Positions 26,493 to 35,397 of a stretch of DNA of 64,000 bases are shown here, piece after piece. Source of the DNA: Opitutia bacterium (GTDB lineage Bacteria; Verrucomicrobiota; Verrucomicrobiia; Opitutales; UBA953); the NCBI GenBank assembly GCA_947453335.1, contig CANGFP010000003.1, positions 62,001 to 126,000 of the forward strand. The letters run 5' to 3'. The position numbers and the translations under genes were made by a program. The notes under the pieces were generated by a model that worked only from the letters and a program-made list of their open reading frames with translations, had not been told where the DNA came from and made no database searches. Numbering within the stretch: the first letter of the stretch is position 1; every line of letters begins with the position of its first letter.

Positions 26493-27830
26493 TTAGGCGA
26501 TTTCGGCCAAGGAAAATGTGGCGCCCGCGGGGTTTCGCACCTGCCAAGTAAGGACTTCCTGCACGGTGGTAGCGCTGCCAGCCGTCGACATCGCGGCCTT
26601 GTTCACCGGCGACCCTAGCGGCGGAACGATCAGGCTGAACCTGCCTTGGGCAAGTTCGCTGAGGCACTTGGCCCAGTGGGACAGTTTCTCGTGCCTGTCC
26701 TTGGCCGTGCTGCCCTCTTGAGCCTTCCAGTAGTTGACCAAGACCGACCCCAACCGCTTGAGGGCATGCAAGAGGAAGTCCTTCGACGAAGGGTCGAAGT
26801 CTGCCGCGGAGAAGGAGCACAAGGTCGCCCAGGCAATGACAGCCGGAGCAGAGCCTTGGATGGCTTCACGATGCAAGGCCTGCATCTGGGCGACTACCAC
26901 CGGATCGGAAACGCCCGGAGGCACGTTGACCTCCAGCGTACGCTTCAGTTCGTTCTGCGCGACGAGGCTAAGCTTTTGGGCAGACTGGACGTCCTCGCTG
27001 GCCTGCTGAATCTGGCGAGCTTTGGCCTCCAATTCCTGGCGAAGCTGTGCAACCGAGGCTTCCGATTGGCGCAAGGAATCCCGCGCGGCGTCGCGCTCCG
27101 TGAAGGCCTGATGCTTGGCGCGATCGGCGTCGATCGCCGCGGCATTCGCCCGGTCCATCACGAGCTGGTTGGTAGCGGCCTGCGCTGCAGCGGCATCGAG
27201 TTCGGACTGTAAGGCCACCAACTTCTCCTTCAGGTCACCGACCTGCGACTTGCCGACTTCCTCCGCCGCAGCCTTTCCTGCCGCTTGCGGCAAAGTTTGC
27301 TGCATACCGCTGAAGGTGGCTTGAAGGGAAGCAACCGCCTTTTCCACGTTGGAAATGGCGGCGGTTTTGGGGAAAGTGGGGTTGGCGGAGATGGCCTTCA
27401 CCACCTCAGCAGCTACCGCTTTAGGGTCCGCCCCGGCACCCGAGGAGGTATGCACGTGATGTACATCATGCGTAGGGACCTGCGTACGCATCCAAACAAG
27501 CGCATAAAGCCCCAGGACAGCCAGCACAACAATCGCACTAAGAAGGATCATCAAACCTTCGATGTCCTTCTCCTTCGGTAGCGTAGGATCAGCGGTGATC
27601 TTTGCCAGCTCATCAGCTACCTTTGTAGCCTGAGTGGACGTAGAACGGGCAGCATCCCTAGTAATGTCTACAGTATTTTTCACTGACTGCGCCTGCGGGG
27701 CAGCAGGAGTCACAGCAGCATGGGAAGCCTTCTTTTCGCCCGACATTTGGATTGGCTTTTCCTCGGCGGCATACGCCAGCGAAGAGCCCAACAAAGCGAG
27801 GCACAGAGTCAGCAATCGCGAAATTTTCAT
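26493..27830 (-). CDS. exported/membrane coiled-coil protein of the srf-like operon
   Basis: A 445-aa protein starting with a signal peptide (MKISRLLTLCLALLGSSLAYAA). A transmembrane helix lies at about 93-114, followed by VPTHDVHHVHTSSGA, then a coiled coil (about 145-315, rich in Ala, Gln, Glu) and a C-terminal alpha/beta domain (about 325-445) with SVLVNYWKAQEG and LTWQVRNPAGATF. Function unknown; it may occupy the place of SrfA, but I see no convincing family motif. It starts 1 bp after the SrfB-like stop codon. Confidence 0.75.
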   Translation of the reverse strand: MKISRLLTLCLALLGSSLAYAAEEKPIQMSGEKKASHAAVTPAAPQAQSVKNTVDITRDAARSTSTQATKVADELAKITADPTLPKEKDIEGLMILLSAIVVLAVLGLYALVWMRTQVPTHDVHHVHTSSGAGADPKAVAAEVVKAISANPTFPKTAAISNVEKAVASLQATFSGMQQTLPQAAGKAAAEEVGKSQVGDLKEKLVALQSELDAAAAQAATNQLVMDRANAAAIDADRAKHQAFTERDAARDSLRQSEASVAQLRQELEAKARQIQQASEDVQSAQKLSLVAQNELKRTLEVNVPPGVSDPVVVAQMQALHREAIQGSAPAVIAWATLCSFSAADFDPSSKDFLLHALKRLGSVLVNYWKAQEGSTAKDRHEKLSHWAKCLSELAQGRFSLIVPPLGSPVNKAAMSTAGSATTVQEVLTWQVRNPAGATFSLAEIA

Positions 27831-27831
27831 C

Positions 27832-30681
27832 TTACTTGGAATGGGTGGATTTGAAGATTTCGAGCATGCCGGTGTCTTGCCAGTGAAGCGCGTGCTCGCC
27901 GATCGGGTAGAGTTTGAGGATCACGCGACCAGAGAGGTCTTCTCCGGTCTCCGCATCGACGACGGTGACGATTTCCAAGCCATCGGTGGCATCCGAGGTC
28001 GCTTCCACGGCCGCCGCGAAGCGACGGAAGACCACTTTTACGCCCCGGACGGTTTCCTTCTGGTCAACCCAGTCGAGACGATAGACCGGCTCAGGGGTAC
28101 AGGTATTGGCTTCGAACATCTTGCGGCCAATGCGCGCGCCTGTGCTTAGGTACAGTTCATCTGAACTGTCTTGGTCCTGGCGCAGGATACGGGTGCTGAA
28201 ACGTGGACCCGCCTTGGGCATCTCACCCCAGATGTTCCGGTTGCCGGATTCGTTATGGACGTTGATCTTCCAGCCAGGGACGACCTGCAGGTTCATGGCG
28301 CGCTCCAGGGCAGCACCCACGCAGGTAACGCTCTTGGCGTCGGCGATGGCGGCGTCCTCCCCTTCCTTGAATGGGTACCAGGCACCGGCCTTGAAGCCGC
28401 GGCTGAACAGGATGCGCTCAGCGGGGACCGGGACCATGCGCTGGATCAGGGCGGAGATGGAAGGCTGTTCCGACGGCTTGCCGCAGACCATGAGCATGTC
28501 GACGTCGTAGGACGCCGCATACTTGGCCAAGGAGCGCACGAACTTCCCGAAGAGTTCCTCGACCTGCCGATCGAATTCGGCTGCATCGACGACCATGGTC
28601 TTGCCGGCGTCGATCTGGCCGAGGCCCAGCTTCTGCGTCAGGATGTCGAAGTTCTTGGCGCCGGCGAGCGCCGGGGAGAAGGTCAGCTGACCTTCGGTCC
28701 ACTTGCCGGAGCAGCGCTGCGACAAGAGATAGATGGCCATCGGCAAAAGGCTGCCTGTAAGCACGGACACGCGGCCAGAGGTCTCGTTGACGTTCTTCTC
28801 GCCGACCAGGAAGTCGCCGAACTTGGCGAACTGCTCCGGGGTTTCCGCGAGCTTCGGCAGCACCACCTTCTCGATGATGGCTTTGACCAGGCGGTCGCCC
28901 GCGACGGTGGATGAGTCCTTGAAGAGGACGCGCGCATCGAGCTCGACTGCGACGCCTTCCTTCTTGTCCTGATACTCGACGATGGAGACGTCGGACGTGC
29001 CGCCGCCGATGTCCAAGTTCATCACGCGCAGTTTGGGCATTTCGCCCGGCGCTCCGCGCCCGTTCACCGCGATCCAGTTCTCGCCCATCGCATGGCCGGA
29101 TAGGCGGTTCATGGAAGCGTAGATCAAGGGCAACTGGCTTGCGACGGCTTCATCCATACGCATTTGGAGCCCGATTGGTGCTTCATCAGCCGGCAGATTG
29201 GTCGCCTGGAAGATGCGGATGGCTTCCATCCACTTGGCTCGGTAATGGCTGATCTCGGTGCTCGTCCAACCCGAGGGATAGGTCGCGATGACGTTGCGGA
29301 TCGCGCGGCGGTGGAAGGCCCCCGCCTGCTGCGTCCAGTTCGGGTCGTTCACCTGACGGTGGGCAGTCTCCATGATGGACAAGACCGACCACGTGAGCGT
29401 GTTTCGTCGCGGATAACGCGGGCTGGTCGGCGCGGTGACCGGACGGCGGACCACGGACCAGTCGCACGGCAATGTGTCTCCGTCGCCCCAGATCTCGCCG
29501 TTTTCAGGCTGGAAGCGGAGCATGAGGCCCGACAGTAGGCTGAGTCGGCCGAGGCCGTTTACCGGCCCGAAGATGTCGTCGCCGTAGTTGGGTACGCAGG
29601 ACCATGCCTGCGGGCTCAGTTCGCTGTCCCAGAAGTAGCGCTTTGCCGAGCTCTGCTGAAGGAGCTCGCCCAACTGCATTCGACGCTCGGATTCGGCGCC
29701 CAAGGGGGTCGAGCCATGGATGAGTTCCTCCATGTCGTCGCCCAAACAGACCGGCGAAAGCTTCACGAACATGTGCGGGATCAGCCGTTCGACCATGTCG
29801 AGCTTTTCCTTACTTGCAGCACCGCGTAGTCTTCCGAAGAATGACGGCTCCACCCAGTGCTTCTTGTAACGCACGCCCAAAAGAGAAACTGGCTTGCTGG
29901 AAGACCCCTTGCTGTCCGGATCGAAGGAACGGAATTCTGGAGACTTAAGCACGAAACGGGAACCAACGATCGCGTCTTCGACGCGCGTCTGCTTGGCAAG
30001 CAGCGAATAGAATGATGGTTTGAGCGAAAGCGGTCGGCAATTCTGCGCGAAGTTTCCTGGCTTCCCTTTGGTGTGTTCCAGAACAAGTACGGCCGTGCGG
30101 GAATTTCCGAAATCGATGATTAGATCTACATCAACCGGTGTTGACTTGAGCACGTCGCTCCAGCGGAAATTAAGCTTCAGGTTTCGTCCTTCGATGACAA
30201 GTTTCATCGGCTTGTCGCCATGGACGGACGTGTCGTCCTTGTCGTAGTAAGGTTGCTTCGGATCCCCATACCTCTCGAAATGGGCTACCTCTTCAGGGCT
30301 CGGTAAGGTCTCATCGTAGGGCCACCCGCGATTGGAGGTGCCGAGATTTGTCTCCACGGCCAGCCAGAGGCCTAAAAACTCCTCATTGCCCTGACGGCAG
30401 ACGCCAAAACGATATCGCAGATACTTATGGGACGACTGCGAGACTTGAGTCCAAGAACTAGAAAGGTAATTGGTGACCTTATCAACCCACGGGCACTTGG
30501 ACGCATCGCCAAACTCGGCGGAAGTTCCATTGGCCAAGGTCGCGCAGGCCGAACGGTTGGCGAGGATCTTCTCGCGCACGTCCGGATCAAGCACGGTATA
30601 GGGATCGGGCCCCAGCGGGAAGAAGAACATCCGGAAACCGGTGTCCGGCACCAACAAGATCACTTCATCAAAAGTCTTCAT
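27832..30681 (-). CDS. SrfB-like protein, actin/Hsp70-fold ATPase
   Basis: A 949-aa protein with the ASKHA ATPase signature: phosphate-1 motif LIIDFGNSRTAVLVLE (about 187-202), phosphate-2 motif NLDIGGGTSDVSIVEY (555-570) and an adenosine motif MVCGKPSEQPSI (731-742). Large size and motif spacing match the virulence-factor SrfB family, named from the Salmonella srfABC locus, whose biochemical role is not known. An unrelated N-terminal domain (1-180) precedes the ATPase, and the C-terminus is beta-rich. It is second in the operon, 9 bp after the P-loop gene. Assignment to SrfB is by motif memory, not a database search. Confidence 0.8.
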   Translation of the reverse strand: MKTFDEVILLVPDTGFRMFFFPLGPDPYTVLDPDVREKILANRSACATLANGTSAEFGDASKCPWVDKVTNYLSSSWTQVSQSSHKYLRYRFGVCRQGNEEFLGLWLAVETNLGTSNRGWPYDETLPSPEEVAHFERYGDPKQPYYDKDDTSVHGDKPMKLVIEGRNLKLNFRWSDVLKSTPVDVDLIIDFGNSRTAVLVLEHTKGKPGNFAQNCRPLSLKPSFYSLLAKQTRVEDAIVGSRFVLKSPEFRSFDPDSKGSSSKPVSLLGVRYKKHWVEPSFFGRLRGAASKEKLDMVERLIPHMFVKLSPVCLGDDMEELIHGSTPLGAESERRMQLGELLQQSSAKRYFWDSELSPQAWSCVPNYGDDIFGPVNGLGRLSLLSGLMLRFQPENGEIWGDGDTLPCDWSVVRRPVTAPTSPRYPRRNTLTWSVLSIMETAHRQVNDPNWTQQAGAFHRRAIRNVIATYPSGWTSTEISHYRAKWMEAIRIFQATNLPADEAPIGLQMRMDEAVASQLPLIYASMNRLSGHAMGENWIAVNGRGAPGEMPKLRVMNLDIGGGTSDVSIVEYQDKKEGVAVELDARVLFKDSSTVAGDRLVKAIIEKVVLPKLAETPEQFAKFGDFLVGEKNVNETSGRVSVLTGSLLPMAIYLLSQRCSGKWTEGQLTFSPALAGAKNFDILTQKLGLGQIDAGKTMVVDAAEFDRQVEELFGKFVRSLAKYAASYDVDMLMVCGKPSEQPSISALIQRMVPVPAERILFSRGFKAGAWYPFKEGEDAAIADAKSVTCVGAALERAMNLQVVPGWKINVHNESGNRNIWGEMPKAGPRFSTRILRQDQDSSDELYLSTGARIGRKMFEANTCTPEPVYRLDWVDQKETVRGVKVVFRRFAAAVEATSDATDGLEIVTVVDAETGEDLSGRVILKLYPIGEHALHWQDTGMLEIFKSTHSK

Positions 30682-30690
30682 GGGGAGGGA

Positions 30691-33309
30691 TTAGGCGAGC
30701 CAGAGGTTGCGGAGTTCGTTGTCGCCAGGCATGGCCGGTCGCAGCGGCGTGGCGGGTTTCAAGGTCTTCAGCGAATCGAGGAACGGCTTGATCACCTTCT
30801 GGTAATGCGGGGAATCTTGATTGGTCCCTTGGTCGTTTTCCCAATCGACCTGCTTCTTCATCACGTCGGACAGCGCCGCCGATTCGAAGCGCGCGCCGGG
30901 GCGGATCTGGCCATGACGGAGGATGTTGCCCAGCACGACGGCGAGTTCCTGACGCAGGATGCGGGCGGGAGCCTCGCTGGCGAGGAACCCCATCTCGTCG
31001 CTCAGCCAGACCATGAGCTGCTGGTCGAGCTGGCGGCCTTCCGAAAGGAGCTTCAGGAGGCCACGAGCCTCGGATTCGTCCCGTAGGCCGAACAGGCCCC
31101 AGTTAAAGCCCTTAACGCGTTTCATGCGGGCGACAGCGCCTTCGCGCCAGCGACTCCACTGCCGAGAGATGTAGGCGAACTTGGACTCTCGGTTCAACTG
31201 CGCGAAGTCGAGCGGGAGCGGCTCGAGGTCCTCGGGTTCCACCGCGAGGAGGTTGCGGAGCCAGAAGGAATAAAGCGAGGTGCAGTCCTCGATCTGCTCG
31301 AACTGCTTGAGCTCGCGCGGCAGGCTGTTCGCCCAAAGCGCCAGGTTAGCCTCGATGACGCGGCCCACTTCGGCGATGACGCGTTGCTGCTGGGCGCCCG
31401 CGTCCTCGGCGGCGGGCACGGCCAGGTTCAACAACTGCTGCCCTGCGGCCACGTCGCTCTCAGCCAATCTCGCCAGATGGTTCAAGCGATTGGAGGTTCT
31501 CAGCTTCTCCAACTGACGTTCGAAGAAGTAGGCGACACCGCCATCCTTGTCCGCGATGAGGTGGTCGATGGAACCCTGGGATTCGGCGGAACGGAACACG
31601 CGGTTGAAATCGGCGTCGCGCTTGATGACGTCCACCGCGAAGCGACGGTCCTCGTCATTAAGGTCGATCTGCCCAGCGGCCTTGAACGCGGTGTAGGTGG
31701 TCGTGAAATAGCTGGCGTTGGCGGGACGGTTCAGGGGCGTCAACGGCTCCAGCATATCCTTGAAGAGCGGGCCTACCCCAGCCTTGGGCTTGGTCTGCGC
31801 GATCTCCACCAGGACATGGCCGAAGAAAGTCATGCAGATGGAGAGCGGGAGCGGCGTAGGCTCCGTCTCGTTGTTCGCGGATTGAAAGTTCGGGTTGATG
31901 CGTTCCCACCAATAGCGGATCCCCGAGCAAAGCTGCTCAGGCTTCGAGGGGAAGGACTTGGCGCGCACCAGCAGGGCGAACGCGTCGATGGAGACCTCGT
32001 CGCCGTAACCCATGACGATCGAAGAGGTCTTGCCGCGCTTGAAGACGGTCGTGAGCAGCTGATGGTCGCGGTCGCCGATGGCGGACAGGTCCAAGCTGGT
32101 CAGCGAGTTCCCCTGCGCATCCTTCAGGGCCACGCCCGGGAAATCAAGGATGTCGGACTCCTTCAGCAGTCGGAAAAACGGCTGGGAGGCCAAGGCTTCG
32201 GGAATCCGGACAGGCACGATGATCTCACGGACCAAGGCTTGGAAGAGGCCGAACTCGTCGCCGGCGATGTCAGCCGAGGACGCGCCCTCCTCGATCAGGA
32301 CCTGCCCGCCATCCTCGCGGAATCCCAACGAACGGATCCGATGCAAGGTCTCGCGGCTGAATTCATCAGGCGAGTCCTTCTTGACGCGCTTGAACGTGTC
32401 GATGTCCAGCAACAGGGCAGCGACGCCCATCGAACAGTAGACTTCGCGCTGGCTCCAGCGCAGCCCCTCGACCTTGGCGCGCAACGACCGGAACACGCCG
32501 GAAAGGGTCGGCGAACCGTCCCAGAAGATGGTCGTGGCGAAATGAATGGCGGCTTCCTCCGACTGCGCGAGGTCCGAAGAGTCCAACAGCTCGCGGCGGA
32601 GCGTATCCCAGCAAGGACGGAGCGAGCTATAGCGGGCTTCGCCGCTCTTGATGAACATCCCGACGACATCCAGGATCTCGCGCAGCAGTTCGTAAGCGGC
32701 GCGGTTGGCGCCAGGCGCCAAGTGTCCGGGCTTCTTGAGAAACTCCTTGGTGATGCGTTCGCGGTCCCAATAGACATTGGTCCCATCGGCCGTCGCCGGT
32801 CGGCACTCCGAGAGGTAGCCGAACGCTAGCGCATGCATGACGTGGGACAGCGAATTGAAGCGCAGGCGCACCGGATGACGCGGATTGCGGACCGAAGTCG
32901 CGGCCGTGTATCGCGTCACGCAACCGGAGGCGTCGGCGCCAGCGGCAAATGGATTGAGGGAAACGACTCCCGTCTTGCCCTTCCAAAGGAACGTCACCGG
33001 CTCCGCTTCGTCCCATGTCAGCAACGCGCTGTACTCGCCTTTAGGCCCGACCTTTAGGTCGGCATCGAGGTAAGCGGCCAACAAGGTGGACTTACCAGAC
33101 TGCGAAGGACCCCATACGGCTAAAGTCTTGCGGTCCGTCGGGCCGGGCCGACGGGCCTTGGCGATTGCGTAGAGCGAATCGAGCCAGGTGCCGCGGGCCA
33201 AGACATAGTCTGGATGGTCCTTCAGGCGACGGACACCATAACTCCAATACCAATCCAATGTCTTATCCAGTTTAGGCGGGGATAGCTCAAAACGCAGGGG
33301 CATACCCAC
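30691..33309 (-). CDS. SrfC-like P-loop NTPase
   Basis: An 872-aa protein with Walker A GPSQSGKS (67-74) near the N-terminus, then LNPFAAGADASGCVTRYT (119-136), which matches the pattern after the P-loop that I associate with the SrfC virulence-factor family. The rest is long and helical without a clear second domain; there is no membrane segment. Family members pair with SrfB, exactly as here. First gene of the operon, with a good promoter about 73-102 bp upstream. Alternative: a dynamin-like or STAND-like NTPase that only resembles SrfC. Confidence 0.75.
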   Translation of the reverse strand: MGMPLRFELSPPKLDKTLDWYWSYGVRRLKDHPDYVLARGTWLDSLYAIAKARRPGPTDRKTLAVWGPSQSGKSTLLAAYLDADLKVGPKGEYSALLTWDEAEPVTFLWKGKTGVVSLNPFAAGADASGCVTRYTAATSVRNPRHPVRLRFNSLSHVMHALAFGYLSECRPATADGTNVYWDRERITKEFLKKPGHLAPGANRAAYELLREILDVVGMFIKSGEARYSSLRPCWDTLRRELLDSSDLAQSEEAAIHFATTIFWDGSPTLSGVFRSLRAKVEGLRWSQREVYCSMGVAALLLDIDTFKRVKKDSPDEFSRETLHRIRSLGFREDGGQVLIEEGASSADIAGDEFGLFQALVREIIVPVRIPEALASQPFFRLLKESDILDFPGVALKDAQGNSLTSLDLSAIGDRDHQLLTTVFKRGKTSSIVMGYGDEVSIDAFALLVRAKSFPSKPEQLCSGIRYWWERINPNFQSANNETEPTPLPLSICMTFFGHVLVEIAQTKPKAGVGPLFKDMLEPLTPLNRPANASYFTTTYTAFKAAGQIDLNDEDRRFAVDVIKRDADFNRVFRSAESQGSIDHLIADKDGGVAYFFERQLEKLRTSNRLNHLARLAESDVAAGQQLLNLAVPAAEDAGAQQQRVIAEVGRVIEANLALWANSLPRELKQFEQIEDCTSLYSFWLRNLLAVEPEDLEPLPLDFAQLNRESKFAYISRQWSRWREGAVARMKRVKGFNWGLFGLRDESEARGLLKLLSEGRQLDQQLMVWLSDEMGFLASEAPARILRQELAVVLGNILRHGQIRPGARFESAALSDVMKKQVDWENDQGTNQDSPHYQKVIKPFLDSLKTLKPATPLRPAMPGDNELRNLWLA

Positions 33310-33381
33310 AACTTCAGCAATTATTGCCTTATTTTCCAGAAGTATCTGATTACCAATAGTTAGCGTAAGTTTTAATATATT

Positions 33382-33411
33382 ATTATACTTTCATATTATC
33401 CTGACCTTCAA
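33382..33411 (-). promoter_or_regulatory. sigma70-type promoter of the srf-like operon
   Basis: On the minus strand TTGAAG (33406-33411), 18-bp spacer, perfect TATAAT (33382-33387), followed by AT-rich DNA. Transcription would start near 33375, about 65 bp before the SrfC-like start. Confidence 0.6.
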
Positions 33412-33728
33412 TCTGTTATGCTCAGCAAGATGCCCAAGCATTGATTCCACGACTCCCGGTCGGGCTTCTTTCAACTAAACCGCCACGGTTTCCGGCGAAA
33501 CGTACCTCTTTTTTCCTGCGGAAACCTGGAATCGCGCATTCGTATCGCCCGAGGCTACATCATCCTGAAACCATGTTTGGCTAAATAATTGACACCTCCA
33601 ACAGATGGATCACGCAGCACGCAAGCGCTTGGTCATTCGCAACCCAGATTGTTCAGAGCGAATCTACGATCGACTAAAGTAAGTTGCCCTCTTTGCCCCC
33701 TCCCCTTCTATGGACACAAGGGGTGGGC
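33412..33728. other. intergenic, no gene seen
   Basis: Moderately AT-rich DNA between the operon promoter and the GYF-like fragment. I see no repeat module, RNA gene or convincing open frame. Confidence 0.5.
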
Positions 33729-33923
33729 ATGGGTCCCATCTATCAGCAAGGACTGCGGATAGCGCGGTTGGAGCTGACTGACCTCTACGAAAGACCAGAT
33801 ACCGATGGCTGGGGCAACTTGGCCCTTTTAAAATCCCGGCCATACGAGCGCAAGGCCTCAAGGGCGGAAGGCAGCCGACATACCATGATCTGCTCATACC
33901 CACACCCCTCATCGCAAAACTAG
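33729..33923 (+). pseudogene. decayed fragment of GYF-like membrane protein gene
   Basis: The 64-codon frame reads MGPIYQQGLRIA then RLELTDLYERPDTDGWGNLA and SRPYERKA. It aligns with the N-terminus of the intact protein at 37719 (MVTIYRRGQRIARCERAEVL..., RFELTDHYESPETDGWVSLA, SQAYERPV) but lacks about 15 residues in the middle, and all of the C-terminal membrane half. After the match the frame drifts into unrelated sequence and ends inside the 3' end of the J-domain gene. This is best explained as a remnant of a duplicated gene. Confidence 0.65.
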
Positions 33924-34651
33924 GCTTTCTGCAGGACCTCTTCGATAATCGGGCGCAATTCCCTGGCCCGGCGCTTTTCGGCGTCGTTCCACCAACCGCC
34001 CGCCACGCCTTGGGCGAACTCCCTGGCGTCCGTGGCTGCGATTCGAGCGTTTCGCATCTCACCTCGGAGGAAGTAATACACCGCTTGGCGGGTGCAGATC
34101 TCGAGATTGATCAGATTCTGCTTCTCACCGCCGGTCAGGTTGCGCCCCAACGCGTGGGCCGAGAACAACATGCCTGGGACGCTCATCCAGCCGAACGCCC
34201 CCGTGATCAAGGAAGCCTTCGTCAGACGCTTCGAGGCGCACTCCTCGCAGAACACACCCCAGATGTTCGTCCGGTGAGACCCGATGATGTAGCTGACCAC
34301 CTGCGTGTACTTGATATGGCGTAGCTTCGGAGATACACAGCCGCAATCGACACACGTGTAGGGCTCGACCGTGGGTGGCGGCTCGGCTGACGGACGGGAG
34401 CCCGTGGAGGAAGCCCGGGGCATGGATGTCTCCGGCGAACCTGTCCGGTCGTACGCAGCCCGCTGCGCGGGGTCGGACAGCACCCCATAGGCCTCGTTGA
34501 CCGCCTGGAAGGCCTGGGTCGTGTCCTGCCCGCGGTTGAGGTCAGGATGCAGCGCCTTGGCCAGCGCACGGAAAGCCTGCTTAATCTGCTCCTGCGAAGC
34601 GGTGGTCGGTACCCGCAGGAGCCGGTAGTACCCTCTCGGATCGGCGCTCAT
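33920..34651 (-). CDS. J-domain protein with zinc-finger-like and membrane-associated region
   Basis: A 243-aa protein. Residues about 6-70 are a DnaJ domain (YYRLLRVPTTASQEQIKQAF, HPD at HPDLNRG, then QAVNEAYGVLSDPAQRAAYDR). A Ser/Pro linker follows, then a cysteine pair CVDCGC and a second FCEECA, likely one zinc site split by a hydrophobic segment. The C-terminal third (RQAVYYFLRGEMRNARIAATDAR) is helical. J-domains stimulate Hsp70 partners; the SrfB-like Hsp70-fold protein encoded 3 kb away is a possible though unproven client. It is the last gene of a coupled trio; the start follows the previous stop by 1 bp. Confidence 0.82.
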   Translation of the reverse strand: MSADPRGYYRLLRVPTTASQEQIKQAFRALAKALHPDLNRGQDTTQAFQAVNEAYGVLSDPAQRAAYDRTGSPETSMPRASSTGSRPSAEPPPTVEPYTCVDCGCVSPKLRHIKYTQVVSYIIGSHRTNIWGVFCEECASKRLTKASLITGAFGWMSVPGMLFSAHALGRNLTGGEKQNLINLEICTRQAVYYFLRGEMRNARIAATDAREFAQGVAGGWWNDAEKRRARELRPIIEEVLQKA

Positions 34652-34652
34652 C

Positions 34653-34760
34653 TCAATGCCCAGCGCACTTGGTGACGACCGCGAGGATCAATACCACGAA
34701 GACCAAAGGCAACACGCAGGCCCGGGGGACCCAGATGCCGCGACGTAGGCCCAACTTCAT
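34653..34760 (-). CDS. 35-aa single-pass membrane peptide
   Basis: MKLGLRRGIWVPRACVLPLV... : a basic N-terminus, one hydrophobic helix (about 15-30) and the end TKCAGH. Its ATG (34760) overlaps the stop of the secreted protein gene (ATGA) and its TGA is 1 bp before the J-domain start. Such double coupling, with a clear membrane segment, argues for a real peptide rather than a spacer, but there is no homology support. Confidence 0.5.
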   Translation of the reverse strand: MKLGLRRGIWVPRACVLPLVFVVLILAVVTKCAGH

Positions 34761-34996
34761 CGGCCCGAAACCCAATGATGGCCGTTGGAACACTTGTACT
34801 TCTCACCCGCGATGGAGTAGCCGTCGTACATCGGCAGCCCCATGCAGCGGAAACCCGTGTTCCCGTTCACGTACGGACACTGGGAAGGCAGATAGGCCTG
34901 GACGTCGTGGTGCGCGCAGGCATCGCCATGCACATCGGCGGAGGCGGACAGACCCAAGGTGGAGACGAGGCCGGCGGCCAGCAGGAGGAATCGCAT
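34757..34996 (-). CDS. small secreted cysteine-containing protein
   Basis: A 79-aa protein starting ATG 34996 with signal peptide MRFLLLAAGLVSTLGLSASA. The mature part has five cysteines (DACAHH, SQCPYVNG, FRCMG, YKCSNGHHW), likely two disulfides or a metal site; the ending KYKCSNGHHWVSGR recalls zinc-ribbon closing strands. First of three coupled genes leading to the J-domain gene. Function unknown. Confidence 0.65.
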   Translation of the reverse strand: MRFLLLAAGLVSTLGLSASADVHGDACAHHDVQAYLPSQCPYVNGNTGFRCMGLPMYDGYSIAGEKYKCSNGHHWVSGR

Positions 34997-35397
34997 ACCC
35001 GGAACATCCTCCACCCGACCCATCCGGGCAAACGAATATCTGTATAATACTAATATACTTTATGACCTGACCCCATCATTGTCGTCCCTTCCCGGTCTTC
35101 CGCTTCCCCCTTTCCACTGCCTCGGGTAGGGACGCGCCTGCGTCGCGTCCGTCCGCCAGAGACATTCGAATCTCGGCAATGCTAGGTCATGACGCCGTCC
35201 CGACCCTACCGCATACAGCCGAAAGGGGAAACCGGGAAACGGAATGTTAGCCCGCCGCCAAGCGGCAAAACTTCCCGCAACCCCCAACCCGCAACCCTCG
35301 ATGCGGCCTTTGGCCGTGCTCACCTTCGCACTTTTCCACAGACCCTTGGCCGATTTGCACGTTTGCACTTATCGTTTGAGGGCAATAGCACTTGGCG
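34997..35397. repeat. intergenic repeat block
   Basis: Contains AT-rich DNA (35035-35065), a GACCTGACCCCATCATTG remnant of the transposase hairpin (35067-35084), GGGTAGGGACGCGCCTGCGT (from 35125), one 27-bp end in the inverted orientation (35183-35209), a GAAACCGGGAAACGGAA module (also at 63950), a C-rich arm, and GATTTGCACGTTTGCAC. No gene seen. Confidence 0.6.

Noticed and set aside
31384..32829. A 481-codon plus-strand frame opposite the SrfC-like gene
   Set aside because: Mirror of a coding frame with codon-position GC bias; no start context and no recognisable motif.
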